Under the pieces are notes generated by a model. The model was not told the DNA's origin. It searched no databases and was given only the letters and a program-made list of their open reading frames with translations. From the NCBI RefSeq assembly GCF_001717955.1, contig NZ_CP014168.1, positions 3,319,501 to 3,383,500 of the forward strand: a stretch of 64,000 nt of DNA. Reading direction: 5' to 3'. Both the position numbers and the translations under genes were made by a program. Source of the DNA: Sphingomonas panacis. Its GTDB lineage: Bacteria > Pseudomonadota > Alphaproteobacteria > Sphingomonadales > Sphingomonadaceae. Positions 43,144-51,413 of this stretch are shown here, piece after piece; within the stretch, counting starts at the first letter, position 1; every line of letters begins with the position of its first letter.

Positions 43144-45573
43144 TTAGAACTTGACTGCGGCAGTGATCGTCCCGTGGCGGCCGAAGATTGGCCGGCCGAG
43201 GAAATAGCCGTTGCCATTGGCCGAGCCGACCGTGCGGACGTTGCCCTCGGTCAGCGCCAGCGTGTCGGTCACGTTGTCCACGGTCGCCTGAAGCGAGAAG
43301 CGATCGTTCAGATCGATCGACGCGCCGAGGTCGAGCGTCTGGTAGCTGCCGAGCCGCTGCTGGTTCTCGATATCGGCATAACGATTGCCGATGTGCGTGA
43401 ACGTGCCGAACAGCCGCGCCTGGCCCCACGCGCTGCGGAAGGTGTAGGACGGGGTGGCGGCGATCTGGAACTTGGGCTGGCGGTTGACGTCGTTGCCCGT
43501 ATTCGGCCCGAAATCCTTAAACTTGCCGTCCTGCACAACACCGCGCACTGCGATCTGGACTCCTTCGACCGGACGCAATGCGCCTTCGAACTCAAGACCG
43601 TAAGCGCGCGACCCGCCGAACAGCACCACGTTCTGCTCGACGCCGTTCACCACGCGGATGTCCTGGAAGATCAGGTTGTGGAAGCGGTTGTAGAAGCCGG
43701 TCAGATACACGTCGTACAGCCGCGTCGAGGTCTTGAGGCCGACCTCATACTGGTCCGCGGTCTGCGGCTTGATGTTCTGGATCGCGGTCGCGTTGCCGCG
43801 CAAATCGTCGAACTGCGGCAGCAACGCACCCCGGTTCGCGCGGACGAAACCGTTGAGATTGCCGGTAAACGCATAATCCGCGCCGGCCGTCCACGACACC
43901 TGCGTCTTCTTGTAGCGCACGCTGGTGTAGGTGCCGTTCAGGTAGGTGGCGTTGTTGTTGTACGCGGTGAGCGGGTTGGCATCGAGATCGCCCGTCGAGC
44001 TGTTCTCGAACGTATCGCGTAAGCTGACATGCTCGACGCGCACGCCGCCGTCGAGCCGGAGCTGGCCGATCTTCCACTCGTCGCTGACATAGCCGGCGAT
44101 ATTGTCGCTCTTGTACTTCGCGTTGACGTCGTAGCTGTTGGCGCTGGTGAAGCCGTCGCGCGTCAGGATCGTACCATTGGCGAGCCGAGCGTTGAGGACC
44201 CGCGCATTGGGTTCGAGCGCGAGCAGGATGTTGTTGCCGAGGTTCCAGATATCGTGATCGGCGACATGCGAATAATACCCGCCGAGCGTCAGCGTGTTGC
44301 CCTCGAACAGGCTTTTCGACAGTTTGAGTTCGTCGGTGAAGCTCTGGATGTGCTTCTGAACCGTCCAGATGCCGGCCTGGATGGTCTGCTGGGTGCCGGT
44401 CAGCGCCTGGCCGGTGCCGGCATAGGTCACGGTGCCGGGGCCGCCCGCCGCCGCGAGATATTCGGACACGGACTGCGGGTTCGATCCCGTGAACAGCGCG
44501 TTCGTCTCCGACGTGCCCTTGGTATAGTTGATGTTGTTCTGGATCGTGAAGCCGCCGCCGACATCGTAGCTGAAGTTCGAGCCGAACGTGAAGATGTTGG
44601 CGCCGCGCCCGCGCGACAGATCGACCACCTTCTTCTGCGTCGCGCCGCCGCCCACGCTCGGGCCGGTCTCGATCAGCGTGCGCTCGATCTCCTTGCCGAC
44701 CAGCGTGTCGGTGCGCGCGTCGAACCCGGCGAAGGTGCTGAACTTGCCGTTGTTCTCAACCAGCGGCATCGGCGTGTAGAACGCGTTCTGGTCGTCGAGG
44801 TAGCGGCCGTAGACGGTCAGCTTGCCGGCATCGAATTTGTGCGTGATGCTGCCGGTGATCTGCCCGCCGAGATCGCCCTGGAAGCCGGTTTTACGGAACC
44901 CGTCCGAATAGCGGTAGAAGCCGCCGAGCATGTAGGTGGTGTCGGCCGCGATCGGCCCCTGGGCCACGACATCGCCGCGATACGTCCCCTCGGTGCCGTA
45001 GGTCGCACGCAGCGACAGATGCGGCTCGGACGTGCCTTCCTTGAGGATGAAGTTGGTGGTCGCGCCCGGCTGGCCGTTCGAGAAGATCGGGCTCGGGCCG
45101 CCGCGCAGAACTTCAAGCCGCTCGATCGTGTCATCGAGGCGGAACAGCGAACTATTCTCCATGAACGACAGCGACGACGGCGCGACAAGCGGCGAACCGT
45201 TCAGTTCGAGCGTGAGGAACGGCGCGTCGCCGGTCGAGGGAAACCCGCGGATGAAGACGTTCGCGCCGGCTTGGCCGCCCGAGCTTTCCACCCACACGCC
45301 CGGCACGATCTTGAGCAGGTCTGCGGTCGAGGTCGGCTGTACCTGACGGATCTGCTCGGCGCTCGCGGTGGAGATCGAATAGCTCGCGTCGAGCTTGCGC
45401 AGGCCCTCGCGGTTGACGTTGCCGGTGACGACGATGTCCTGCATCGGTGCCTCTTCGGCGGCAGCGGGCGCCGGCGGTGCGCCCGGGGGGGTATCCTGCG
45501 CGGAGGCGGGCGTCGCGACGAGCGCGGTGCCGGCGAGCAACGCCAGCGCGAGGGTGTGGCGGGTACGGATCAT
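43144..45573 (-). CDS. TonB-dependent receptor without STN domain
   Basis: An 809-residue outer-membrane receptor with signal peptide (LALALLAGTALVATPASAQ), TonB-box region MQDIVVTGNVNREGL, plug with ANVFIRGFPSTGDAPFLTLE and LEVLRGGPSPIFSNGQPGAT, and a barrel ending FGRHGTITAAVKF. It is clearly paralogous to the next receptor (45733), with matching RGFPS/RGYPS, SFMENSSLFRLDDT/SFLENSQLYRIDET and GQPGATTNF/GQPGATVNL stretches, but lacks its N-terminal signalling domain. The start has AGGAGGAACC upstream. Probably in the FecI-controlled transcript with its paralogue. Substrate unknown. Confidence 0.92.
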   Translation of the reverse strand: MIRTRHTLALALLAGTALVATPASAQDTPPGAPPAPAAAEEAPMQDIVVTGNVNREGLRKLDASYSISTASAEQIRQVQPTSTADLLKIVPGVWVESSGGQAGANVFIRGFPSTGDAPFLTLELNGSPLVAPSSLSFMENSSLFRLDDTIERLEVLRGGPSPIFSNGQPGATTNFILKEGTSEPHLSLRATYGTEGTYRGDVVAQGPIAADTTYMLGGFYRYSDGFRKTGFQGDLGGQITGSITHKFDAGKLTVYGRYLDDQNAFYTPMPLVENNGKFSTFAGFDARTDTLVGKEIERTLIETGPSVGGGATQKKVVDLSRGRGANIFTFGSNFSYDVGGGFTIQNNINYTKGTSETNALFTGSNPQSVSEYLAAAGGPGTVTYAGTGQALTGTQQTIQAGIWTVQKHIQSFTDELKLSKSLFEGNTLTLGGYYSHVADHDIWNLGNNILLALEPNARVLNARLANGTILTRDGFTSANSYDVNAKYKSDNIAGYVSDEWKIGQLRLDGGVRVEHVSLRDTFENSSTGDLDANPLTAYNNNATYLNGTYTSVRYKKTQVSWTAGADYAFTGNLNGFVRANRGALLPQFDDLRGNATAIQNIKPQTADQYEVGLKTSTRLYDVYLTGFYNRFHNLIFQDIRVVNGVEQNVVLFGGSRAYGLEFEGALRPVEGVQIAVRGVVQDGKFKDFGPNTGNDVNRQPKFQIAATPSYTFRSAWGQARLFGTFTHIGNRYADIENQQRLGSYQTLDLGASIDLNDRFSLQATVDNVTDTLALTEGNVRTVGSANGNGYFLGRPIFGRHGTITAAVKF

Positions 45574-45732
45574 ATGGGTTCCTCCTGATCGGTTTTTTCG
45601 TTGTCGATGGTGCGGCGGTGCGCTGCGCGCGCACGCTGCCTGCGCGCCGGGCGGAGTGCCGGCGCGGCATTCGGACGGAAATCTACGCAGCGCCCGGATG
45701 ATCTCAGGGTGGGTTGTGCGGGCGAGTCATGT

Positions 45733-48402
45733 TCAGAACCGGTAGCTTGCGGAGAGGTTGACCGAGCGACCGGGGATCGGACGCGCGAAGATCGCGCCCG
45801 GCGCCTGGGTGCCCAGCGTGCGCGGATTGCCTTCGGTCAGCCCGATCGCATTGGTGATGTTGTCGGCGGTAGCCTGCATCCGCAGGCGCGTGCTCACATC
45901 CAGCGTCATCCCGGCATTCCACGTGATGAAGCCGGGCAGGAGTTGCTGGTTCTGCACGTCGGACCAGCGATCTCCCATATAGCTCAACGTCGTGAAAAGG
46001 CTCGATCTGCGTCGGGCGACCGCGAAGTCCCAGGTCGGCGTGACCCGCCATTGCCACATCGGCTGACGCTGGACCCGGTTGCCGCTGAGGTTGGTCAACC
46101 CGCCGTCCGTGAAGAAGCGCCGGTAATGCGCATCGAGCCAGGTGCCCGCGAACGCCACCGACACCGGCTTCGCCACCCGCCACAGCCCGTCGAGTTCCAC
46201 GCCCGTCGCTCGTGCGCCGCCGATCGAGGCGATCGGCGCGCCACCGGCGATGACGGTGGTGGCAAGACCCTGGAATGTGTTGCGGAACACCGTGGCGTAA
46301 AGGCTGAGCGGCCCCGACAGCTTCACGCCGCTCTCGATCGTGTCGATCCGCGGTGCGACGGTGATGCCGTCGCGCAGATTGTCGAAGAACGGGAAGCTGG
46401 TGCCACGGCTGAACCGGGCGAAAGCGCCGAAATGCCGCGTCACATCGACATTGGCACCGAGCGTCCACGACCATGCCCCGCCGCGATACCGCACCGGGGA
46501 TCGCGTATCGGCGAACACGACGTCGGCATTGTCGTAGAGCGTCCGCGGGTCGCCATCGAGTCCGGCGGGACCAGCAGGCCGCGTATCGCGCACGCTGCCG
46601 TCGACGCTGTGACGCTGGTGGCGCACCCCGCCGTCGATCCGCAGCCAGTCGCCGAGCTTCACCTCCTCGACGCCGTAGAAGGCGAGATCGCTGCCGCGAT
46701 AGCGCGCATCGACGAGGAAGCTCGATCCACTCGCGAAGCCGTCGCGCGTGACCAGCGCGCCGTTGGTCAGCGTCATGTCGAGCCGGCGCGCCTGTGGCTG
46801 CGCGGTCAACAGCAGGGCATTGCCGATGTCCCAATGGTCGCGCGATCCATAGTCGGCCGCGTACACGCCGATCGTCGCCTTGCTCGATCCCGCCGCCCAT
46901 TCGAGCGTCGCGTCATTGACCAAAGCGTCGATTCGCTTCTCGACCGTCCAGATGCCGGCCCGCACCACGGCCTGCGCCGGCGAAACGGCATGCCCATCGG
47001 CGGCGGTGACGAGCGTGGCAATCGTGCCGCCCATCTGCGCGGCGTAGGCGGCGGCGGTTTCGGGCGGCACATTGTCCGATACGAGGCCGGTGGTGTCGGC
47101 ATCCCCCGCCAGCCAGCTCGCCTTGTCGCGCAGCGTGACGGTGTCGCCGAGCCGAAGCTCGACGTTGGTGCCGAGGTTGATGATCCGCGCGCCGCGTCCG
47201 TCGTTCAGGTCATAGCTTGTGCCGTCGTTGCGCGTGCCGGTGCGCGTATCGGGGCCGGCAAGCGTGCCCGTTCCGGGATTGAAGCCGGGATAGCCGCCGA
47301 TGCTCCGCCCGGTCTGCTCGACGGGGATCGGCAGCAGCCATTGGCTGCGATCATCGAGATAGCGTGCGAACACCAGCACAGACCCGTGCGCGAGATCGCG
47401 GCGCAGATTGGCGGTGATCTGCCCACCGCGATCGGCGGCGAAGCCGGGCGAGCGGATACCGTTTCCGCGCGAATAATAGCCGCCGACCATAACGTGCGTG
47501 CGTGCGCCGATCGGCCCGGAGACATACGCATCACCGCGCACCTCGCCGTCGTCGATCACGCTCGTCTTGACGAGGCCGGCGAGATGATCGCCACCCTCGC
47601 GCTGGATCAGGTTCACCGTCGCGCCGGGCTGTCCGGAGGCGAGCAGCGCGCCGGTCCCGCCGCGCACCGCCTCGACGCGCTGCACGGTCTCATCGATCCG
47701 GTAGAGCTGCGAATTTTCGAGGAACGAGAGCGTTGCCGGCGGGAAATACGGCGCGCCTTCGGTTTGAAAGGTGACATATTCGGCGTCGCCGCCCGACGGA
47801 TAGCCGCGCACGAAGATGTTGGCGCCATTCTTGCCGCCCGACGTTTCGACGGTGAGGCCGGGGACGAGCCGCAGCACATCGGCGGTGGCGGGCGCGCCGA
47901 GCTGGTCGATGGCCGTGCGGGTGACGGTCGTGACCGCGAACGCCGCATCTTGCCGCCGGCTGCCGCCGCCGGGCGTGCCGACCACGACGATGTCGGTGAT
48001 CTTCGCGACATCCTCGGGTGCGATGACACGCGGCGCGACCGACATAGGCCCGCTGGGCGGGCGAGGAGCGGGCAACGCCTCAAGCACATACGCGCCACCG
48101 GGCGCCGGGCGCGCGCGGAAGCGCGTGCCCGCCAGTAGCCGCGCGATCGCGCGATCGGGATCGGTCCGCTTATGCACCGCTGGACTGCGCAGCCCGCGTA
48201 CCTGCGCGGGCGCGAACAGGATCTGCCGTCCGCTTTGGCGTGCGAACAATACAAGCGCATCGGCGAGATCGCCGGCGGGAATGTCGAAGGAGGGGGAGGG
48301 CGCCGCGATCACGATAGTCGGAATGCCAGCCGCAACCACGGTCGCTGCAATCGCGCCGCAAGATCGCCATGACACCCGTCTCCTTCCCAGCGGCCCCGTC
48401 AT
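45733..48402 (-). CDS. TonB-dependent transducer with N-terminal STN domain (FecA-like)
   Basis: An 889-residue receptor. After a signal peptide comes a secretin/TonB short N-terminal (STN) domain, about residues 38-110 (SFDIPAGDLADALVLFARQS, GRQILFAPAQVRGLRSP, RLLAGTRFRARPAPGGAYVL). This is the part that signals to FecR. The TonB box and plug follow (ITDIVVVG, VEAVRGGTGALLASGQPGAT), then the barrel ends VNLSASYRF. An in-frame GTG at 48375 with AAGGAG just upstream is a plausible alternative start. With FecR and FecI encoded upstream it forms a cell-surface signalling unit. The STN-less paralogue next to it may share its ligand. Confidence 0.93.
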   Translation of the reverse strand: MTGPLGRRRVSWRSCGAIAATVVAAGIPTIVIAAPSPSFDIPAGDLADALVLFARQSGRQILFAPAQVRGLRSPAVHKRTDPDRAIARLLAGTRFRARPAPGGAYVLEALPAPRPPSGPMSVAPRVIAPEDVAKITDIVVVGTPGGGSRRQDAAFAVTTVTRTAIDQLGAPATADVLRLVPGLTVETSGGKNGANIFVRGYPSGGDAEYVTFQTEGAPYFPPATLSFLENSQLYRIDETVQRVEAVRGGTGALLASGQPGATVNLIQREGGDHLAGLVKTSVIDDGEVRGDAYVSGPIGARTHVMVGGYYSRGNGIRSPGFAADRGGQITANLRRDLAHGSVLVFARYLDDRSQWLLPIPVEQTGRSIGGYPGFNPGTGTLAGPDTRTGTRNDGTSYDLNDGRGARIINLGTNVELRLGDTVTLRDKASWLAGDADTTGLVSDNVPPETAAAYAAQMGGTIATLVTAADGHAVSPAQAVVRAGIWTVEKRIDALVNDATLEWAAGSSKATIGVYAADYGSRDHWDIGNALLLTAQPQARRLDMTLTNGALVTRDGFASGSSFLVDARYRGSDLAFYGVEEVKLGDWLRIDGGVRHQRHSVDGSVRDTRPAGPAGLDGDPRTLYDNADVVFADTRSPVRYRGGAWSWTLGANVDVTRHFGAFARFSRGTSFPFFDNLRDGITVAPRIDTIESGVKLSGPLSLYATVFRNTFQGLATTVIAGGAPIASIGGARATGVELDGLWRVAKPVSVAFAGTWLDAHYRRFFTDGGLTNLSGNRVQRQPMWQWRVTPTWDFAVARRRSSLFTTLSYMGDRWSDVQNQQLLPGFITWNAGMTLDVSTRLRMQATADNITNAIGLTEGNPRTLGTQAPGAIFARPIPGRSVNLSASYRF

Positions 48403-48474
48403 GCGCGGGGCTCTCCAAGGACAAGACGCACCGCCGCCGAAAGTCCGAACCCCAAACGCGCTTTTTTTCGCGCC

Positions 48475-49428
48475 TCAGCGCGAGGCAATGACGATGCCAT
48501 CGCGCGTGTCGCGTTTGACGCGCACCGGGAAGCCGGTGGCGAGAGCGCCGACGAACGCCGGCGCGCCCGTCGTGCGGAACGCGCCCGACACCCGCAAGGC
48601 GCCGGCGCGATCGTCAGCGAGGCGGATCGGCTGGGTGCGATAGCGGTTGAACTCGCCGACCGCCTCGGCCAGCGGCGTATCCTCGAATTGCAACAGGCCA
48701 GTACGCCAGCCGGTGAAGCTGACGGGATCGGCGAGTGGGCGGATCACCACGTCGCTATCGCGGACCGCCAGCAGCCGTCCGGGCGCGAGCGCGACGGAAG
48801 AGCCATCGCCTTCGAGCATCAGCTGCCCCGTCTCGGCGAATGCGCGAACGCGGTCAGCGTCGGTGCGCACGTCGAAAATGCCTTCGCGCGCGGTGAAGTC
48901 GCGACCGCCCGCGCTGATGCGGAACGGCGTGTCGCCAGGCTTGATCCTGAACCAGCCTTGCCCGTCCAGCGTCACCTGCCGCACGCTGCTGCCAAGCCGG
49001 ACCTTGAGCGTACTCGCGGTGTCCAAGGTTACGACCGATCCATCCGCAAGCGTCACATCGGCTTGCTGGCCGATCCCGGTACGGAAGGCCTCGAACGTGG
49101 CGCGCGGCGCGGGCGGCGCGGTCCAGGCGTGGATGCCGTACGCGGCGAGCGGCGCGCCCGCCAGCATCAGCGCGCCAGCCGCCGCGATCCGCCAGCGCGG
49201 CGCCCGTGATCGCCCGGCCAGCATCGTGCGTGCGAGTGTCTGCTGGCGCAACGCGAGCAACGGCGCGTGTTCACCAAGCGCCTGCGCCCGGTCATGCGCC
49301 GTCTGGACGCGCTCGAACGCCGCAGCGTGTTCGGCGCTCGCGCCACGCCACGCCTTGAAGGCTGCGCGCGTCGAATCGCCGGCCTGCGCCAGTCGCGCGT
49401 GCCACTCAGCCGCTTCGGCGAGGAGCAT
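48475..49428 (-). CDS. FecR-family anti-sigma/sensor protein
   Basis: A 317-residue inner-membrane regulator. The cytoplasmic N-terminal domain (AEAAEWHARLAQAGDSTRAA, FKAWRGASAEHAAAFERVQ) has the DUF4880-type WxxRL pattern that binds the sigma factor. One transmembrane helix follows (about residues 80-98). The periplasmic FecR domain (TGIGQQADVTLADGSVVTLD, TASTLKVRL, GQGWFRI) comes next, and a C-terminal STN-like segment (TPLAEAVGEFNRY) interacts with the receptor. It starts four bases after the sigma gene stop, with GAGGA as ribosome site. It relays substrate binding at the STN receptor to the sigma factor. Confidence 0.92.
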   Translation of the reverse strand: MLLAEAAEWHARLAQAGDSTRAAFKAWRGASAEHAAAFERVQTAHDRAQALGEHAPLLALRQQTLARTMLAGRSRAPRWRIAAAGALMLAGAPLAAYGIHAWTAPPAPRATFEAFRTGIGQQADVTLADGSVVTLDTASTLKVRLGSSVRQVTLDGQGWFRIKPGDTPFRISAGGRDFTAREGIFDVRTDADRVRAFAETGQLMLEGDGSSVALAPGRLLAVRDSDVVIRPLADPVSFTGWRTGLLQFEDTPLAEAVGEFNRYRTQPIRLADDRAGALRVSGAFRTTGAPAFVGALATGFPVRVKRDTRDGIVIASR

Positions 49429-49432
49429 GTCC

Positions 49433-49996
49433 TCAGCGATGGCGCCAATCCTCCAGCGCTTCAGTGACGCGCGCCAGCGCCTTCGCCTGATGCTTCTCGG
49501 CGGCGCGGGTCGAAATGCCGATAGCGCGGGCGACGTCGGCCATTCTCAGTCCCTCCAGCACACGCAACACGAACACGTCCCGCGTCCGCTCGGGAAGCTC
49601 GATCAGCACCGCCTGCAAGCGATCCGCTGCCTCCCTACTTTCCAAGACGCGGTCGGGTGAGATTTCCGAACCGGCGAGACTTTCGTCGATCTCGTCATGC
49701 AGGCCGGCACCACGCACCGCATCACGTCGTGCACGGTCTTTGAGCACGTTGGCGGCGGTGACGAACAGAAAATGCTCGGGCTTCTCGATCGCCGCCGGAT
49801 CGACCATCCGGCTGAGACGGACATATACGTCCTGCACGAGATCCGGCACATCCGCTTGCACCGTAACGCGGCGCTGGAAGAAGCGGCTCAGCGCGCGCTC
49901 ATAGGTCCGCGCCAGCCGAGCGAGCAGGATGCTCCGATCGGTGAGGGGATCGACGGCCGGAAGTCTCCCGTGAATGGACGTTCTATCGCGTTCCAT
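49433..49996 (-). CDS. ECF sigma factor, FecI type
   Basis: A 187-residue group 4 sigma factor with region 2 (YERALSRFFQRRV, DVPDLVQDVYVRLSR, PEHFLFVTAANVLKDRARRD) and region 4 (IELPERTRDVFVLRVLEGLR, MADVARAIGISTRAAEKHQA). It would be held or activated by the FecR protein encoded immediately downstream, and would transcribe the STN receptor gene and possibly neighbours. The ATG at 49996-49994 lacks a strong ribosome site, so a slightly different start is possible. No consensus FecI promoter was identified by eye. Confidence 0.92.
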   Translation of the reverse strand: MERDRTSIHGRLPAVDPLTDRSILLARLARTYERALSRFFQRRVTVQADVPDLVQDVYVRLSRMVDPAAIEKPEHFLFVTAANVLKDRARRDAVRGAGLHDEIDESLAGSEISPDRVLESREAADRLQAVLIELPERTRDVFVLRVLEGLRMADVARAIGISTRAAEKHQAKALARVTEALEDWRHR

Positions 49997-50103
49997 CCCG
50001 ATCGTTTGCCACTGGCGTGCCAGCCTATCAAGGAGATCGTCGCGACGTCCCCGGAGCGCCCCCGGAAATCCGCCCGGAACGCTCGGCTACCGTCGCCCAT
50101 GCA

Positions 50104-51399
50104 TCACGTCTTCGCGAGCCGCTTGACCAATATCGGCAGCGCAGCCGCAAGTTTGTCGATCTGCGCCGGATTGGTGAACAACGCTGGTGTCACCCGCACG
50201 CAGGCGCCGGCCTCGATGCCGGTGCGATGGACCGTGAAGATGCCGAACTCGTCGAGCAGCATCTTTGCGATCGCGATGTTGTCGGCGGCGGTGACGCGGC
50301 CGCGGATACGGAACGAGGTGATGCCGCCATGCAATCGCGGATCGCTTGGCGTCAGGATTTGCAGGCCGTCGAGCTTGCGCAGCGGCTCGGCCCAGCGGTC
50401 GCGCAGATAGCGCAGTCGTGCCGCGCGCTCGGGTGTGCCGATCGCCTGCTGAAAGTCGAACGCATCCGGCACGGTCAACATCGCGGCGAAATCGCTCGTC
50501 CCGGTGTGGATGCGCGCCTGCACGCTGTCGAGGTCGCCCTCGCCATTGGCGGGGTCGGGATCGATGTCACGCACCCGGCTCTTGCGGAGGTACATCACAC
50601 CGACGCCGAGCGGCGCACCCCACCATTTGTGCAGATTGAAGCCGGCGAAATCGACTCCGAGATCGGCGAAGTCGGCGTCGAGCTGGCCCCAACTGTGCGC
50701 TGCATCGACGATCGCATCGATGCCGCGCGCTCGCGCCATCGCGACGATCTCCCGCACCGGCACGACCAGCCCGGTGCGGTGGCTGAGGTGGGTGAGCAGC
50801 ACCAGCCGAATCCTGGGATTCGCGGTGAACGCCTGGGCATAGGCATCGATCAGGCCTTGATAGGTCGCCGGCTCGGGGAGGGCGATCCGTACCACTTGCA
50901 CGCCGCGCCGCGCCTTCAGCCCGTCGAAGCAGCCGAGCATGCTGTCGTAGTCGAGATCGGCGGCCAGCACCGCATCGCCAGGCCGCAGCCTGTTGTACCC
51001 GTCGATCAGGCCTTGCAACGCCTCGGTCGCGTTGCGGGTCAGCGCGATCTCGTCCGCACCGACGCCAAGCGCTGCGGCGACGCGCTGATGCACCGCGTGG
51101 TAATCGGTCGCGAAGCCGCGCCGCGTGTAGAAGCTGTTCTCGCGATTGACCCGCTCGACCGCGCGTTCATAGGCGGCGAGCACGGGCTTCGCCATGATGC
51201 CCCAATTGCCGTTTTCGAGCTGGATGACGTCACGGGTCACATCATACTGCGCGGCGATCTTGGCCCAATAGACTTCGTCGTCCGCGCCGACCGCGCGGCC
51301 GCCCGGTTTCGGATCGGGTGACATCGTCGCGTTCAGCCGGCCGGCGACGGGCAGGGCCGCCGCCGCCGCCAGCATGGTTCTCCGGCTGATTGTCGGCAT
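50104..51399 (-). CDS. Tat-exported class V aminotransferase-fold PLP enzyme (isopenicillin N epimerase-like)
   Basis: A 431-residue fold-type I PLP protein of the class V aminotransferase family. The PLP Lys lies in FNLHKWWGAPLGVGVMYLRK, the Asp/His of the cofactor site in AIVDAAHSWGQLDADF, and the Arg for the carboxylate near VRVTPALFTNPAQID. Relatives include isopenicillin N epimerase, cysteine desulfurase-like and kynureninase-like enzymes. The N-terminus is a twin-arginine signal (ISRRTMLAAAAALPVAGRL), implying a folded periplasmic enzyme. GGAAGAG precedes the ATG at 51399; an earlier ATG at 51414 would overlap the receptor stop (ATGA). Either way it is coupled to the TonB receptor gene. 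Substrate unknown, possibly an imported amino-acid derivative. Confidence 0.85.
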   Translation of the reverse strand: MPTISRRTMLAAAAALPVAGRLNATMSPDPKPGGRAVGADDEVYWAKIAAQYDVTRDVIQLENGNWGIMAKPVLAAYERAVERVNRENSFYTRRGFATDYHAVHQRVAAALGVGADEIALTRNATEALQGLIDGYNRLRPGDAVLAADLDYDSMLGCFDGLKARRGVQVVRIALPEPATYQGLIDAYAQAFTANPRIRLVLLTHLSHRTGLVVPVREIVAMARARGIDAIVDAAHSWGQLDADFADLGVDFAGFNLHKWWGAPLGVGVMYLRKSRVRDIDPDPANGEGDLDSVQARIHTGTSDFAAMLTVPDAFDFQQAIGTPERAARLRYLRDRWAEPLRKLDGLQILTPSDPRLHGGITSFRIRGRVTAADNIAIAKMLLDEFGIFTVHRTGIEAGACVRVTPALFTNPAQIDKLAAALPILVKRLAKT

Positions 51400-51413
51400 G
51401 CCGTTCTCTTCCA

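Noticed and set aside
45601-48138. 845-codon plus-strand open frame opposite the STN receptor
   Set aside because: Composition is typical of an antisense shadow (His/Arg/Ala rich) and the minus strand has an unambiguous receptor.
48403-48474. Short CGCG-flanked T-run between FecR and the STN receptor as terminator
   Set aside because: Only a four-base-pair stem; more likely part of the leader or promoter spacing than a terminator, and not reported as a feature.
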